Shown: in pieces, positions 1 to 9,811 of the stretch
Layout of the letters: each line of letters opens with the position of its first letter
How positions within the stretch are numbered: position 1 is the first letter of the stretch
Made by a program: the position numbers and the translations under genes
From: Diplonema japonicum
Lineage: Eukaryota; Euglenozoa; Diplonemea; Diplonemida; Diplonemidae
Direction: 5' to 3'
Assembly (NCBI GenBank): GCA_964019335.1
Contig: OZ025699.1
Location: 434,001 to 498,000, forward strand
Length of the DNA: 64,000 bases
Notes under the pieces: model-generated
Databases searched by the model: none
What the model saw: the letters and a program-made list of their open reading frames with translations, nothing else
What the model was told of the DNA's origin: nothing

Positions 1-1
1 G

Positions 2-820
2 GATGAGAACTCAGCAGTGGCTTCGGAGCTTGAGAGTCTTGTGGCAGCTGACCCTGATCTGGTTCTGGTGGTGGAAGTAGGGGACTCTCCAGCTGTCGAA
101 GTCTTGTACATAGGCAGCAAGAACCTTCCTTCTGGACTTCGGTTCCTCGTTGTCACCGACCCCACAGGCTGTGTTACAAGTATAGACGCTGGGTTTCTTA
201 GCTACTGCGACCACCTGACGTCTGTTGATCTCATCCTCCCCAATGTTACTTCAATTAATCATTCCTTTTTATCGGGGTGCAGTAACCTAGAAACCATCAA
301 CTTCAATTCAATGGCCAATCTTTCTTCCATTGCTAATTACTTCTTGGGTAATTGCGACAAGCTAGAAACCATCGACTTGAGTTCAATGACCAATCTTTCT
401 TCCATTGGTCATTACTTCTTGTTCAAGTGCAAGAAATTAGAAACCATCGACTTGAGTGCGATGACCAATATTTATTCCATTGGCTTTTGCTTCTTGGATG
501 GGTGCAAAGAACTAGAAACCATCAACTGGAATGCGATGACCAATCTTTCTTCCATTGGTGATTACTTCTTGTATGAGTGCGATAAACTAGAAAACATCGT
601 TCTGAGAAGAGGCGCTGCTACTTTTAACAGGCTCTTAAAGGCACAAATACCACCAGGGGTAAGAATAACACCTTCGGAAGGACAAAAACCGACTTTAGGA
701 GGTACGGTTCAGGTCAAAAGTAAGAAAGGTTCTTTTTTATTACTAGTTTTAAAAATATTTTGTTTCGTGTCTCTTTTTCTTCTTCTTCTTCTTCTTGGTG
801 GGGATAACATGGAAATATAA
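2..820 (+). CDS. BspA-type leucine-rich repeat protein, 5' partial
   Basis: The frame is open to the left edge of the window (codons begin at base 2), so the start lies outside; the first possible GTG at 17 is not a convincing eukaryotic start. The visible 272 residues contain about five tandem 25-residue repeats with the pattern LETIdLssMtNLsSIgxyFLxxC (about 220-610). This is typical of BspA/LRR_5 repeats, which form short solenoids for protein binding and are expanded in phagotrophic and parasitic protists and some bacteria. The repeats are still alike at DNA level (75-bp period), so array size may change by recombination. After the array comes a short Pro/Gly/Lys linker and a C-terminal hydrophobic stretch (FLLLVLKIFCFVSLFLLLLL), a likely membrane anchor. 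Partner unknown. Confidence 0.75.
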   Translation, partial: DENSAVASELESLVAADPDLVLVVEVGDSPAVEVLYIGSKNLPSGLRFLVVTDPTGCVTSIDAGFLSYCDHLTSVDLILPNVTSINHSFLSGCSNLETINFNSMANLSSIANYFLGNCDKLETIDLSSMTNLSSIGHYFLFKCKKLETIDLSAMTNIYSIGFCFLDGCKELETINWNAMTNLSSIGDYFLYECDKLENIVLRRGAATFNRLLKAQIPPGVRITPSEGQKPTLGGTVQVKSKKGSFLLLVLKIFCFVSLFLLLLLLGGDNMEI

Positions 821-864
821 GAAGTACATCAGATGTTTTTACTTGCTGTTGACCTCCTCCTTAT
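797..864 (+). repeat. segment shared with 19663-19724
   Basis: The stop-codon region and 3' flank of the LRR gene (GGTGGGGATAACATG through CTGTTGACCTCCTC) recurs at 19663-19724 with only a handful of differences. Either an LRR gene of this family once ended there, or both belong to a dispersed repeat. Confidence 0.7.
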
Positions 865-883
865 TTTAATTTTATTTTTCAAT

Positions 884-996
884 TACTGTAAAACGAATAA
901 TGTCGGGCGGAAAAAACTCCCGGACACCAAAGAAAAAAAAAAAAAAAAAAAAAAAACCGAACATTTTTCCGTCCGGGAGTTTTTCGTTTTACAGTA
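884..996. mobile_element. MITE-like element with 14-bp terminal inverted repeats
   Basis: TACTGTAAAACGAA at 884-897 is matched by its exact reverse complement at 983-996. The internal part is also partly inverted (ACTCCCGGAC and GTCCGGGAGT) around a central A-run of about 23. The outermost TA on each side would be the target duplication of a Tc1/mariner-type MITE. It has no coding capacity. Confidence 0.6.
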
Positions 997-1715
997 TTTC
1001 TTTTACTCCTCACAGGTTTTTATTTCACTCGAAGAAAACCGGCTGTGTAGACGAGGGCCACGTGGCAACATTTCCCCCCATTTTTTCCCGATCCTAGAGG
1101 AGCAACTGCGAACTCATTGCATCCTCAACAGCTCGCTAGTTGGTTTCACGCCCAAGCTGCTGATGAGAAACTACGACGGGCCTAAGGCACTACCACGACA
1201 GAAAGGATCAAACACTAGATGAGTTGATTGTCGTTAGGCGATCCTGTCACATAGGTTCCCTTCAAAGACATCTTTTTTTTTTTTTTCTTTTTTCTCCCCA
1301 TAGGGCGGCCCTCTAGCGGGGGGCTTGTCCTGTACTTTGAGTTTTTTTTGTCGATTTTTGTAGTGTGCCTTCTTTCCTAAAAAGGTAAAGAGGGATAGAT
1401 GACGCAAACTTCGACACGTTTCTTTCTTTCTTCTACCCCTTGGTGTAGCTCCGGATGGGCATCTTTATCTTGATAGAAAGACAACTTTCTCCCTCTTCCT
1501 CCTCTCCTTGTTAGCAACGGTGATGACCGGTGATTCCATCAAGACTACCCGTTCTCCAGCGTGCTGCACAAGGTCATGGAGACAGAGGCATGCATCCTTC
1601 AGCGCAGAAGGGGAGCGACATCCGCTAGGGCAGATAGAAGTTACTCGTTACACAAATGCTCCCTTTTTTATTGTAGTTTTATCCCTTCTTATATTGCACC
1701 CTATCATATCACTCC
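997..1715. other. intergenic region with LINE remnant and pyrimidine tracts
   Basis: Apart from the LINE 3' remnant at 1302-1343 there are T- and TC-rich tracts and non-repetitive sequence without a convincing ORF. The short open frames at 833-1222 and 1508-1756 run through homopolymers and show no domain. Confidence 0.6.
1302..1343 (+). mobile_element. 3'-terminal remnant of the LINE
   Basis: This 42-bp segment matches the last bases of the LINE at 52378-59007 (GGGCGGCCCTC, a short hairpin loop, then TTGTCCTG.ACTTTGAGTT). Differences lie mainly around the hairpin and keep its CCCTC/GGGGG pairing. It is followed directly by a T-run, as in the long copy. An old, 5'-truncated insertion. Confidence 0.75.
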
Positions 1716-1717
1716 AG
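1716..1717 (+). promoter_or_regulatory. candidate SL trans-splice acceptor
   Basis: AG after a pyrimidine-rich stretch, 10 bases before the ATG at 1728. Inferred from the presence of an SL RNA-like gene in the window; no transcript evidence. Confidence 0.4.
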
Positions 1718-1727
1718 GTTTCTGACC

Positions 1728-4700
1728 ATGCCTTTCGCAGGGTCCTTGCGCCCTAGGTACTGCCAGAAGAGCAAGCTGAAGGAATATGTTGCGGAGAAGC
1801 GCATCTTACTTCTCATCAACGAGCTAACAGACGAGCTGCTGAAAACCATGCCGAAGGACCCAAGGGCACACCTCACCGCGTACTTGCAACAAGGGACAAT
1901 CCCGAAAGAGCGGAAAGCACAGCGATGCACAGGTGACCTGCTGAAAGAAGAGCTCAGGAGCGCATGGTTGGGTTGCGGAGGGAATCTAGAACTATTCAAA
2001 CAAGCACTGCCTGCAGAAGTGAAGACGAAATGGGAAGGGCATGTGGCTCTTCAAGTTCCAAGAGCGAGGTCGGTGACAAAGTCTAAATTTGAAGCACCTC
2101 CCGAAACGGAAAGCGGAGTAGACCCTCTCATGAGGCCGGTGCAGCTAGTCCCCGATGGGTACCAGCCGCCTTGTGACATCTTCCAGATCGTGTCCGACCT
2201 AAGCACGTGGCACTTTCCAAGCAGGAAGCTGTGGCCCCAGACCGCAATCGCACGCATCGAGCAAAACTGCCGCAACATAGGCCAACGTCACAACTACGGC
2301 GAACCACTTGAGGTAGCGATCCCCCTGTACATCTACTCCATCACTGTCTATCGAGATGTCGTCTGGGCTGTATGGACGGTTACAGGGTCTGATGAACATG
2401 CCCGCTGGTCCCTCACCACAAGAGACTCTTTTACTTCACTAGAAGCGTTTTTCAAAAAAAACGATCAAACCCTTCCTGCAGATGCCACAAAGTACGCTAC
2501 CAGCCCGATGCAAGCCGTTGTTGCAAGGCAAGGCCTCACGCTCTTTGAAGAAGTAAAACCCTGCTGCCTCAAGTCAGTAGTGTACCTTAGCAGGTACGAA
2601 ATGAAGGCAACAGAGGTGAACAACGAGGCAAGCCCTCTCGCGGACACTGTCGCGTGGCTGCCCCCTCCATGCTGCATTCTGAACAAAACACTTACCCTCC
2701 CACCGCCTGGGGTGCTGGAGTACTTGTACAGCAGAAGAAGCATCGAAGAAACGTCTATGTACGAGGACACTGCCGACAGCTTTCGTTCAGAACCCCTCTT
2801 CAAAAAAAACCCGATCTTCGCAACGCTTGAAAGATGCCTCAGAAAGAACGGCGAGAGGGACCTCACGAAGACTATTCACAACCAACTGAAGGAGCTCGCC
2901 TTGCACGAAGGATATGCCAACGATGTCGTGGATCTGATTAGCGAGTGCTTTGATGATGATGATGATGATGACTCCGAGGAGTGCTCTACACGGGAACAGC
3001 TGAGGACTCTTCTTGAGAAGGAAGAATGCAATTTGCAGGTTACTAATCTGATAGAAGACTGCCTCGACCAACATAACCAACAGGAGTACTCCCAGGATAT
3101 TTACGAACGGTTGGTCGTGCTTCTTCGAAGTAACAGGAAGATCGAGAGGGTGAAGAAGCTAATCGAGATGAAGTTGGGACCGAAGACAAAAAACACACCG
3201 ACCCCACTGCAGATCGCGCATAGCCTTGACATCAATACTATCACGTGGGGAGGGCGCACGTTGAATGCTGCGCTGTCCGGGTCGTGTTTCTATATCGATG
3301 GCGATAGAGATGTCTTTCCCGATCCCATCAGGCTCTTCAGGGTGGACCACCCTTATGAGGAGCAGCCTTACTACCACCTCAACGCAACCATGCGGTGTCT
3401 TCAGGAGAACAAGACAGCCACAACCTTCGAGATGAGCTCTGCTAGCGCCAACGAATACAGCATAGTGGACGATGTATTCGTGGCGAGGCCTGACACTGTG
3501 TTGGGTACTGGCCTCAAATGTCTTAGCAAAGTGGCCAAGACGCCCAAAGCTCGGACGTGCCTTACGAAGCTGCTCGAACATAAGTGGCAGTGCTCGCTCG
3601 ACTCCACCACCCGCTCTGTGCACTACCACTTCGACCACAAGTACAACCACGCGAAGAGTGCCGACCAGTACTTCGACACCACCACTCACGAGGGCGTTGG
3701 GTGGTACCTCTTGCCGGACAACGTCAAAGTGACTGGTAGCTTTACCTCCGGCGCGTGGCTTTACCAACAAGTGAAGCCGCTCTTGTACTATGTAGACAGT
3801 GCAATGAAAAACATGTCGCGCACCATTGCGTCTACGGGGTGGGTCTGCGCACCGCCTGAAGGCGAGCGGGCCAAATGCTACCGCGGTTTGAAGGGTACGA
3901 AGCTGAACCGGAATGTCTACGACAGGGGCAACGTGGTGGTGTGGTCATCTTTCTCGTCCACGTCGTCAGACCAGGGCATCGCATACTCGTATGCAGCGGG
4001 AGGAAACGCGTCTGTATTCATCATAAGGGGGAAAGCGTGTAGACTAATCGCGCCATGGAGCAGGTTTGGGCGAGAGGAGGAGTGGCTGTACCCACTGAAC
4101 ACAAGGTTCCAGGTACAGTCGCTGCTGACCGAAGAGCAAAAGAAGATTTTGGGAAGGAGTGACCTGCAAGTGTTTGAGATCAGTGAGGTAGACGAAACCG
4201 GTGCGGAGCTCATCAAAGTACGTGGGTGCCTTGCCAAAGCCGATACGAAGGAGGCTATGGGAGTTGTATTCGCGGCGTCCACGGCGCTGGAAGATGGAAA
4301 TGGCGTGCTTGACCTTGCGCTGAACGACCAGAACGATGGTGTGACACAAGCGAAGTGGATCTACACAATAGCCGTCAGCTTCGACCCACAGGGCCACTGC
4401 CCCATCTTCACCAGTGATATTACGAAAGTGTGCTGTCCTACCACTGCGAAGGAACTTCTGAACAAGACTGGCTTCATGACGGAAAAGAAGACGAAGATGA
4501 TTCTAGAGCCAGACACAGATGTTAACCTGCAGGAGCCTGAAGCAGGTCTGGCAAACAAGCCCAACCGGCTAGCGCAGTCAAACATGGCACGGCCAACACG
4601 CCACAGGAGGGCAAGGCGTGCCTTCTTCTCTGGGAGCATCGTCGAGTGCTCCTTGTGTGGAGTGAAGATCAAGGAGAGACACTCAGAACAGCACAGGAAG

Positions 4701-7700
4701 CGGTGCGTGCAGCCAGGGCAGGCATTCTATAACAACAGTACTGAGGAGGGGAAGATGGTCCTTGCATTAGTTTCGAAGCTGCTTGACGTAAGTGAGCACA
4801 GGGGGCCTGACATCGTCGAGCTGAAGAAAAAGGGCAACAGTGCGATCTTTGTGACAGCGACGAAGCCGAGCGAGAAGTGGGAGCTGAGGTTAGAGATCCG
4901 GCAGGATGGGGGGCACAGGGGCTTTGCGGTGAGGAATGAAGGGGCACAAGTTCTACACCACATGCTAAAGAAGAAGGTGCGGCTCAAACGGATAGACCTC
5001 CGGAACAACCAGATTGACAACGAAGGGGCAGCTCAGCTACTGCTGGGCCTACGTGCGAACCCCCACGTGGTGCAGCTCACCATCACCGACATCGCTGGGC
5101 ACCTGCCGAAGGACGTCCGTGTTGTAGAAAAGAGGATGGCGAAGATCCTCAGCAACGTCAAACCACTGAAGGTTACCTGCCTCGCAGCTGCCGTCTTGCT
5201 CGCGAGCAGGGAGCTGCTACGAGTTGGACCGGTTGATAACACGTCAGCAGCGCTGCTGCGAAACAAAGAAGATCTCCTTCTTCAGACACAGCAGGTAATC
5301 AACATGCGTTGCCTGCATCACAAAGGCACTATCAAACCGGACCTGCTTCAGCTCGACTTCGGGAAGAACTGGCCGTACTACGCGGCGCTTGCCTTCTGGG
5401 ACCTTGAGGTGCTCGACATCGACTTCGGAAGCCTGTTCGACACCCAGAGAGAGGGAACCATCTGCTTCATCCAACATCTAGCCGTAAGGTGCTCCCTGTC
5501 AGGGAAGTATCCAAAAATGCCCGGTGCGTTGGTGGCGGCATGCAGAACAGTCGACTGCAAGACGCTTGACATACTGCTGCAGATGGGGTGCAGCCCTGGC
5601 GAAACAGACGGGTACGGCGAGACGCCACTGCTTAAGCTGGAGAGGAGGGCTAACTTCTTAAAAGACAAAGCAAAGATGCTGATAAGACTGCACGTGTGCC
5701 TCAAGAACCTTGCACCACGCTGCGTGCAATGGGGGGACGTCGAGTGGCAGCTGAAGAACTTCGCACTAGAGATGGTACGCGTCTGTGAAGCAAAAGACCG
5801 GGAGGCAAAGAAGGAAGTCTGTCTTTTAGGCGAGCTGTGCCGGAACCTCCGTGTCGACAGCAGGACATCTGTTGCGGACGTGCTCCGCAGCCACGTGAAA
5901 ACTCTGGAAAGGGATGCAAAACAGTGCACCCACATGAGCAAGATACCCGTGGAACGGATTAACACAACACTGCTGTCCTTAGACCTATTCGCATCTGATG
6001 GCAGGGATCTCGACGTCATACTAAAACAAGACATACAAGAAAAGTCCCGCCCCACAGGCCGTAGACAGAACCCACTGCACATCGAGAAAATAAAGCAAAT
6101 CCTACAGCCAAGCGATAAGACAAACAGGCTATCCGAAGAACCGTGGATCCACCGCTACCAAGTGTCAGATCGGGCCAAGCTGCTGTGGGGAACCTTCGAG
6201 GCTGAACTGGGCGTGCCGAAGCTGTGCCTCCACGGCGTGTACCTGTTCGAGTTCGAGTATGCAGAGTACAAGAAACAGACGGGCGGGACGGAAGATTGGG
6301 AACACTGCCCTGCTAAAGAAACAGGCCCCGAAGAAACAGGCAGACGCAAAGTGCCATTGTACGATGGTGATTCCATGACGTTCGCGGAGTTCAGCGGGAA
6401 ATTGTGGGACGACTGTGCAAGGGAACCAGCACAGATCAGGAGGCTTAACAATCAAGGGTTCTACGTCTTCAAGCATGATTGGGCAGAAGAGGACATCGCC
6501 GTGTTTGGGGAGTGGGCAAACGGGAAGGAAGAGACACCACCGCCTCTGAACAGCACCATTCGGTCGGTGCTGCTGGAGCCGTCACAAAACCTCTTCAGCC
6601 CTGATGTCTACGGTGGGAAAACAGCTCTGGACAAAAGCGTAAAAATGCTCGACAAATGGGCCAAGACGTGGGCGGTCCTGAATAGCACGCTCTCCTTTTG
6701 TGAAGAGCACGACGAGTTGCAGCTGCACCGAACGCAACGTGATGTCCCGCACCTTGTTGTCTTCCACCACATGAAGCTAATTAAAGGGCAGGTCTTTGGG
6801 CTGCCCGAGACATCGATGTGGGAAGTAGAGAAGAGGAAATGCAAGTCTAAAAAAGGGAAATTCCTTCCATACCGATACTTCGAAAGCGACAAGGAATGGC
6901 GGACGGCGTTGAGGAAGTGGACGGAAAAAGGCTGCAGGGGCATTGCGCTTGACAAGGACGAGTTTGGTATGCACCTGCTGTTTGGCGAGCAGGCGGACCC
7001 TGAGATACAAAATCTGTTCACATGCACCATCCTCACGGCACGTGCTACGGTCGTCATTCAAAGAGACCTGCAAGGCATCGAAAGGGACAGCATCCCAGAA
7101 GCGAACTGGACCCCGAAGTACTTACACAACGAAATTTTGAACAAATGGGTTCACGGTTCTTTGTTCGATTTACAAGAGGTTCTGGACACGGCATGGGGCG
7201 AGAAAGATCCCTTCCACGAAGCCTTGCGTTCAGCCGTCCTGTTGGCAGTCGCGTGCAAAGACGACTTCGGCTGTGCCATGCGTGAGGCCATACGCACGGT
7301 GTGCGACGAGGGTAACCTTTGCAACCCTTTTTACGAAGTCTTGTGCCAAGCAATCCACGAAGCATGGGACAAGGCAGAGCCGGAGAGCAACTGGACCGAA
7401 AAGACAGATGAAGGAACGTGCAGCACCATTCGGTTCATCGCGAGAGGGAAATTCCGGGGAGCCTTCATCACAAACTTCGGTTCCAACAAGGACCACCGCA
7501 AAGGCGATGTGCTGCTGCCTGCCCTAGAAACATTCTTCGTAGAAGACGTGACAATGATGGGAAACGTGCTGACCATTCGGCTCATAGCAAGGGGGTCCAT
7601 GCTCAACAACGACCCCGAGCTGGCCTCATGGTGCCGCGAAATAGGCAAGCGGCTCATAAATTCAGCTGAGGAGCAGCTTAGCGAGTCGAAGCCGATCCTT

Positions 7701-9494
7701 TCTTTACAGGACCCGCCAAGCCCATCTACTCGTGCTGCCTTCAGGAAGACATCAGTGGGGCCAGACGCGGTGCTGTACTTCAGTGCAGCGTGTGAAAGCT
7801 TTTCGGCAGGACAGCGTGCGGACCTCGTTGAGGACATCGAAAAAATCCTGGCGCCCGTCAACAAGTTTGGCAACCACACCAACTCTTCAGCAAGCGGCTC
7901 CTCATTGTGGAGCCACGCACGTGTCGTGGCGAAAGATGGGCAGAAAGCCCTACCGATTACGTACCGTCTTAGCTACACGTTCCTTTCTATGTTGGGTAGG
8001 GAACCCAGGGGGGCTGCAGAAGATTGCCCGTCTGCTCCACCTGTGGAATTCGGTGATTTAATGGAAAAGCCCAGCTCGACGGTGATAGAGATAAGTGCCA
8101 AAACCGTTGAAGAGGTGCATGATAAAGAGAATGCCAACATGGAACTCGACCCCGTGTACGATCAGCTTGCTGAAAAACCACCCCCTGCAGCGGAGGTGTA
8201 CGGCGACGGGGTCTTCAAGATCACTGTTGGCGAGCTACAACAGCTTGTCAGGTCAACCATCGTGACGACGTCCGCTTCGCTGCCCCAAAAGTTCTATGAA
8301 CACCTTGTGGGCCGTTTCACCTCGCACCCGAAATTCATGCATTTCTTCACTGTGTTCCGAACGTCCCCCTTGATCGATATCTGGGGGAAATGGAAGGCCT
8401 GTCATATCAGGCATCGCCAGCTTGCAGGGGAAGAACTGGAAGCACTTAAGAAAGCTGAAAGGAGGACTTCGAAAGAAGACCACGAGGGGATGTACATGCA
8501 CAGAATGCTGCAGAAAGCCGCTGAGAGAGACCTTGAGTTTCTGAAACAAGGGAACTTGTTGACAAGGTTGTACCAACAACCTTTCAGCAAATGGGTTCAG
8601 AGCGTGCTGGAGACCCCCGCTACATACGGGTTCACCTCACACGAACACGCTGTGCTAACACTCAACAAAACCTTGATGGAGCTGTCGACGGAAGTCTGCG
8701 TCTCCCAAAAGGGGCACTTCTTCGTCTCTGGAAGCCATTCAGGGAAGTCCAACCACATTGCAGAGAAACCCCCGCGAGCTGTAACATTCCTCTCAGCACC
8801 AGGACTTGACTTCCGCACTGTGCAACCGACACTAAAGGAAGCAAACAAGTACTTCCAGCGAATCAAAAAAGGCGATGCAGACGAATCAACGTGCCCCCAC
8901 AAGGGATGGAGCTACTTCAAAGAAGGCAAACGGAAGGAGTTTTGCCTGAGGGTGAAGGAGCTGTATCGGTGTATCTTTACAGCAGCAAGAAAGCAAGGTG
9001 TCCGTAATATGTGCATGCTGAATCTGGGGTTGGGTGCATTCCTCGAGAATATCAAACCTATCTTGAAGCCCGAGATCGTGAAGGAGTATTGCAGGGCACA
9101 GTTTGAGCTTTTATGCGAAGAAGATTGGGGCTTCGAGAACTACTTCCTCAACGCTGCCGCCTTTACAACCACTGCAAGTAACATCCTCGACAGACTACAA
9201 TCACACCTGAAGTGCAACCTTATTTTCCATGACAAGGACGTGAAATTCCTTGCAGCACACCTCGCAAAGCTGGGATTGACCTCCTCATTCCTGAACCCCT
9301 CCGACTCTCAAGCAGTGATGCAAGGCTGCATGGGCATGTACTGGGAATTAGGCAGGTCCTCCTCAACTTATGTTGGAGAGGAAGATTGGGCAGCTACCTC
9401 AACAGGTGTCCTGTCATGCTTCTCAATCTCCCACAGATCAATTGGTTTGGTTCGAAGGGGTGATGATGAAGAAGAAACCCAGGAGGATGATTAG
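1728..9494 (+). CDS. 2,588-residue multidomain ADP-ribosyltransferase
   Basis: Single uninterrupted frame. Residues about 18-55 (LINELTDELLKTMPKDP...YL) match the RIIa/DPY30-like dimerisation-docking pattern, which often tethers proteins to the axoneme or kinase anchors. Residues about 690-810 contain an R-S-E ADP-ribosyltransferase core: Arg in CYRGLKG (about 719), SSTS (about 745) and an E-rich EEEWLYP (about 782) followed by a final strand typical of NAD:arginine transferases. These would transfer ADP-ribose from NAD to protein side chains. Then come a C-x2-C-x7-H-x3-H-x3-C finger (about 972-994), a leucine-rich segment (about 1085-1110), an ankyrin-like stretch (about 1264-1305), a second region ending in an ART-like GDVLLPALETFFV strand (about 1900-1960), and a C-terminal part (about 2355-2460) faintly like macro-type folds. 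No signal peptide. The transferase call is good; the other domains are less sure and the biological role is unknown. Confidence 0.7.
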   Translation: MPFAGSLRPRYCQKSKLKEYVAEKRILLLINELTDELLKTMPKDPRAHLTAYLQQGTIPKERKAQRCTGDLLKEELRSAWLGCGGNLELFKQALPAEVKTKWEGHVALQVPRARSVTKSKFEAPPETESGVDPLMRPVQLVPDGYQPPCDIFQIVSDLSTWHFPSRKLWPQTAIARIEQNCRNIGQRHNYGEPLEVAIPLYIYSITVYRDVVWAVWTVTGSDEHARWSLTTRDSFTSLEAFFKKNDQTLPADATKYATSPMQAVVARQGLTLFEEVKPCCLKSVVYLSRYEMKATEVNNEASPLADTVAWLPPPCCILNKTLTLPPPGVLEYLYSRRSIEETSMYEDTADSFRSEPLFKKNPIFATLERCLRKNGERDLTKTIHNQLKELALHEGYANDVVDLISECFDDDDDDDSEECSTREQLRTLLEKEECNLQVTNLIEDCLDQHNQQEYSQDIYERLVVLLRSNRKIERVKKLIEMKLGPKTKNTPTPLQIAHSLDINTITWGGRTLNAALSGSCFYIDGDRDVFPDPIRLFRVDHPYEEQPYYHLNATMRCLQENKTATTFEMSSASANEYSIVDDVFVARPDTVLGTGLKCLSKVAKTPKARTCLTKLLEHKWQCSLDSTTRSVHYHFDHKYNHAKSADQYFDTTTHEGVGWYLLPDNVKVTGSFTSGAWLYQQVKPLLYYVDSAMKNMSRTIASTGWVCAPPEGERAKCYRGLKGTKLNRNVYDRGNVVVWSSFSSTSSDQGIAYSYAAGGNASVFIIRGKACRLIAPWSRFGREEEWLYPLNTRFQVQSLLTEEQKKILGRSDLQVFEISEVDETGAELIKVRGCLAKADTKEAMGVVFAASTALEDGNGVLDLALNDQNDGVTQAKWIYTIAVSFDPQGHCPIFTSDITKVCCPTTAKELLNKTGFMTEKKTKMILEPDTDVNLQEPEAGLANKPNRLAQSNMARPTRHRRARRAFFSGSIVECSLCGVKIKERHSEQHRKRCVQPGQAFYNNSTEEGKMVLALVSKLLDVSEHRGPDIVELKKKGNSAIFVTATKPSEKWELRLEIRQDGGHRGFAVRNEGAQVLHHMLKKKVRLKRIDLRNNQIDNEGAAQLLLGLRANPHVVQLTITDIAGHLPKDVRVVEKRMAKILSNVKPLKVTCLAAAVLLASRELLRVGPVDNTSAALLRNKEDLLLQTQQVINMRCLHHKGTIKPDLLQLDFGKNWPYYAALAFWDLEVLDIDFGSLFDTQREGTICFIQHLAVRCSLSGKYPKMPGALVAACRTVDCKTLDILLQMGCSPGETDGYGETPLLKLERRANFLKDKAKMLIRLHVCLKNLAPRCVQWGDVEWQLKNFALEMVRVCEAKDREAKKEVCLLGELCRNLRVDSRTSVADVLRSHVKTLERDAKQCTHMSKIPVERINTTLLSLDLFASDGRDLDVILKQDIQEKSRPTGRRQNPLHIEKIKQILQPSDKTNRLSEEPWIHRYQVSDRAKLLWGTFEAELGVPKLCLHGVYLFEFEYAEYKKQTGGTEDWEHCPAKETGPEETGRRKVPLYDGDSMTFAEFSGKLWDDCAREPAQIRRLNNQGFYVFKHDWAEEDIAVFGEWANGKEETPPPLNSTIRSVLLEPSQNLFSPDVYGGKTALDKSVKMLDKWAKTWAVLNSTLSFCEEHDELQLHRTQRDVPHLVVFHHMKLIKGQVFGLPETSMWEVEKRKCKSKKGKFLPYRYFESDKEWRTALRKWTEKGCRGIALDKDEFGMHLLFGEQADPEIQNLFTCTILTARATVVIQRDLQGIERDSIPEANWTPKYLHNEILNKWVHGSLFDLQEVLDTAWGEKDPFHEALRSAVLLAVACKDDFGCAMREAIRTVCDEGNLCNPFYEVLCQAIHEAWDKAEPESNWTEKTDEGTCSTIRFIARGKFRGAFITNFGSNKDHRKGDVLLPALETFFVEDVTMMGNVLTIRLIARGSMLNNDPELASWCREIGKRLINSAEEQLSESKPILSLQDPPSPSTRAAFRKTSVGPDAVLYFSAACESFSAGQRADLVEDIEKILAPVNKFGNHTNSSASGSSLWSHARVVAKDGQKALPITYRLSYTFLSMLGREPRGAAEDCPSAPPVEFGDLMEKPSSTVIEISAKTVEEVHDKENANMELDPVYDQLAEKPPPAAEVYGDGVFKITVGELQQLVRSTIVTTSASLPQKFYEHLVGRFTSHPKFMHFFTVFRTSPLIDIWGKWKACHIRHRQLAGEELEALKKAERRTSKEDHEGMYMHRMLQKAAERDLEFLKQGNLLTRLYQQPFSKWVQSVLETPATYGFTSHEHAVLTLNKTLMELSTEVCVSQKGHFFVSGSHSGKSNHIAEKPPRAVTFLSAPGLDFRTVQPTLKEANKYFQRIKKGDADESTCPHKGWSYFKEGKRKEFCLRVKELYRCIFTAARKQGVRNMCMLNLGLGAFLENIKPILKPEIVKEYCRAQFELLCEEDWGFENYFLNAAAFTTTASNILDRLQSHLKCNLIFHDKDVKFLAAHLAKLGLTSSFLNPSDSQAVMQGCMGMYWELGRSSSTYVGEEDWAATSTGVLSCFSISHRSIGLVRRGDDEEETQEDD

Positions 9495-9678
9495 GTTCGG
9501 GTTTGCGGAAGCTGAGACTCATCATCTTTTCATTTACACGTGCGACTAGACGAAACCCTATTTACATGGGGTTTTGTTTATCAGCCGGGATGTGTAGGCA
9601 GCATCCTGAAACACCCAGCTTTGGGGGGGCAAGAGACGATGTGGAACTGGGTCGTTCCTGTGTGGGATCGGAGGCGCA

Positions 9679-9811
9679 GAGCTGCTCTGATAGCCAGCCT
9701 GGTCCGGTTCGTCCCTCTTCAAGCTCTGTGTCGACGGGTCTTGCCTTGTGACTCGTCGACACAGAGCTTGAAGAGGGATGAACTGGGCCAGGCTGGCCAT
9801 CAGAGCAGCTC
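9679..9811 (+). repeat. 58-bp-stem inverted repeat (long hairpin)
   Basis: Bases 9679-9736 and 9754-9811 are reverse complements with four differences in 58 and a 17-base loop. On the + transcript three of the four become G-U pairs, so the RNA would fold into an almost perfect 58-bp duplex. Weaker pairing may continue outward to about 9655 and 9835. It sits between two + strand genes. It could be a MITE, a terminator or processing structure, or a small-RNA precursor. Confidence 0.85.
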
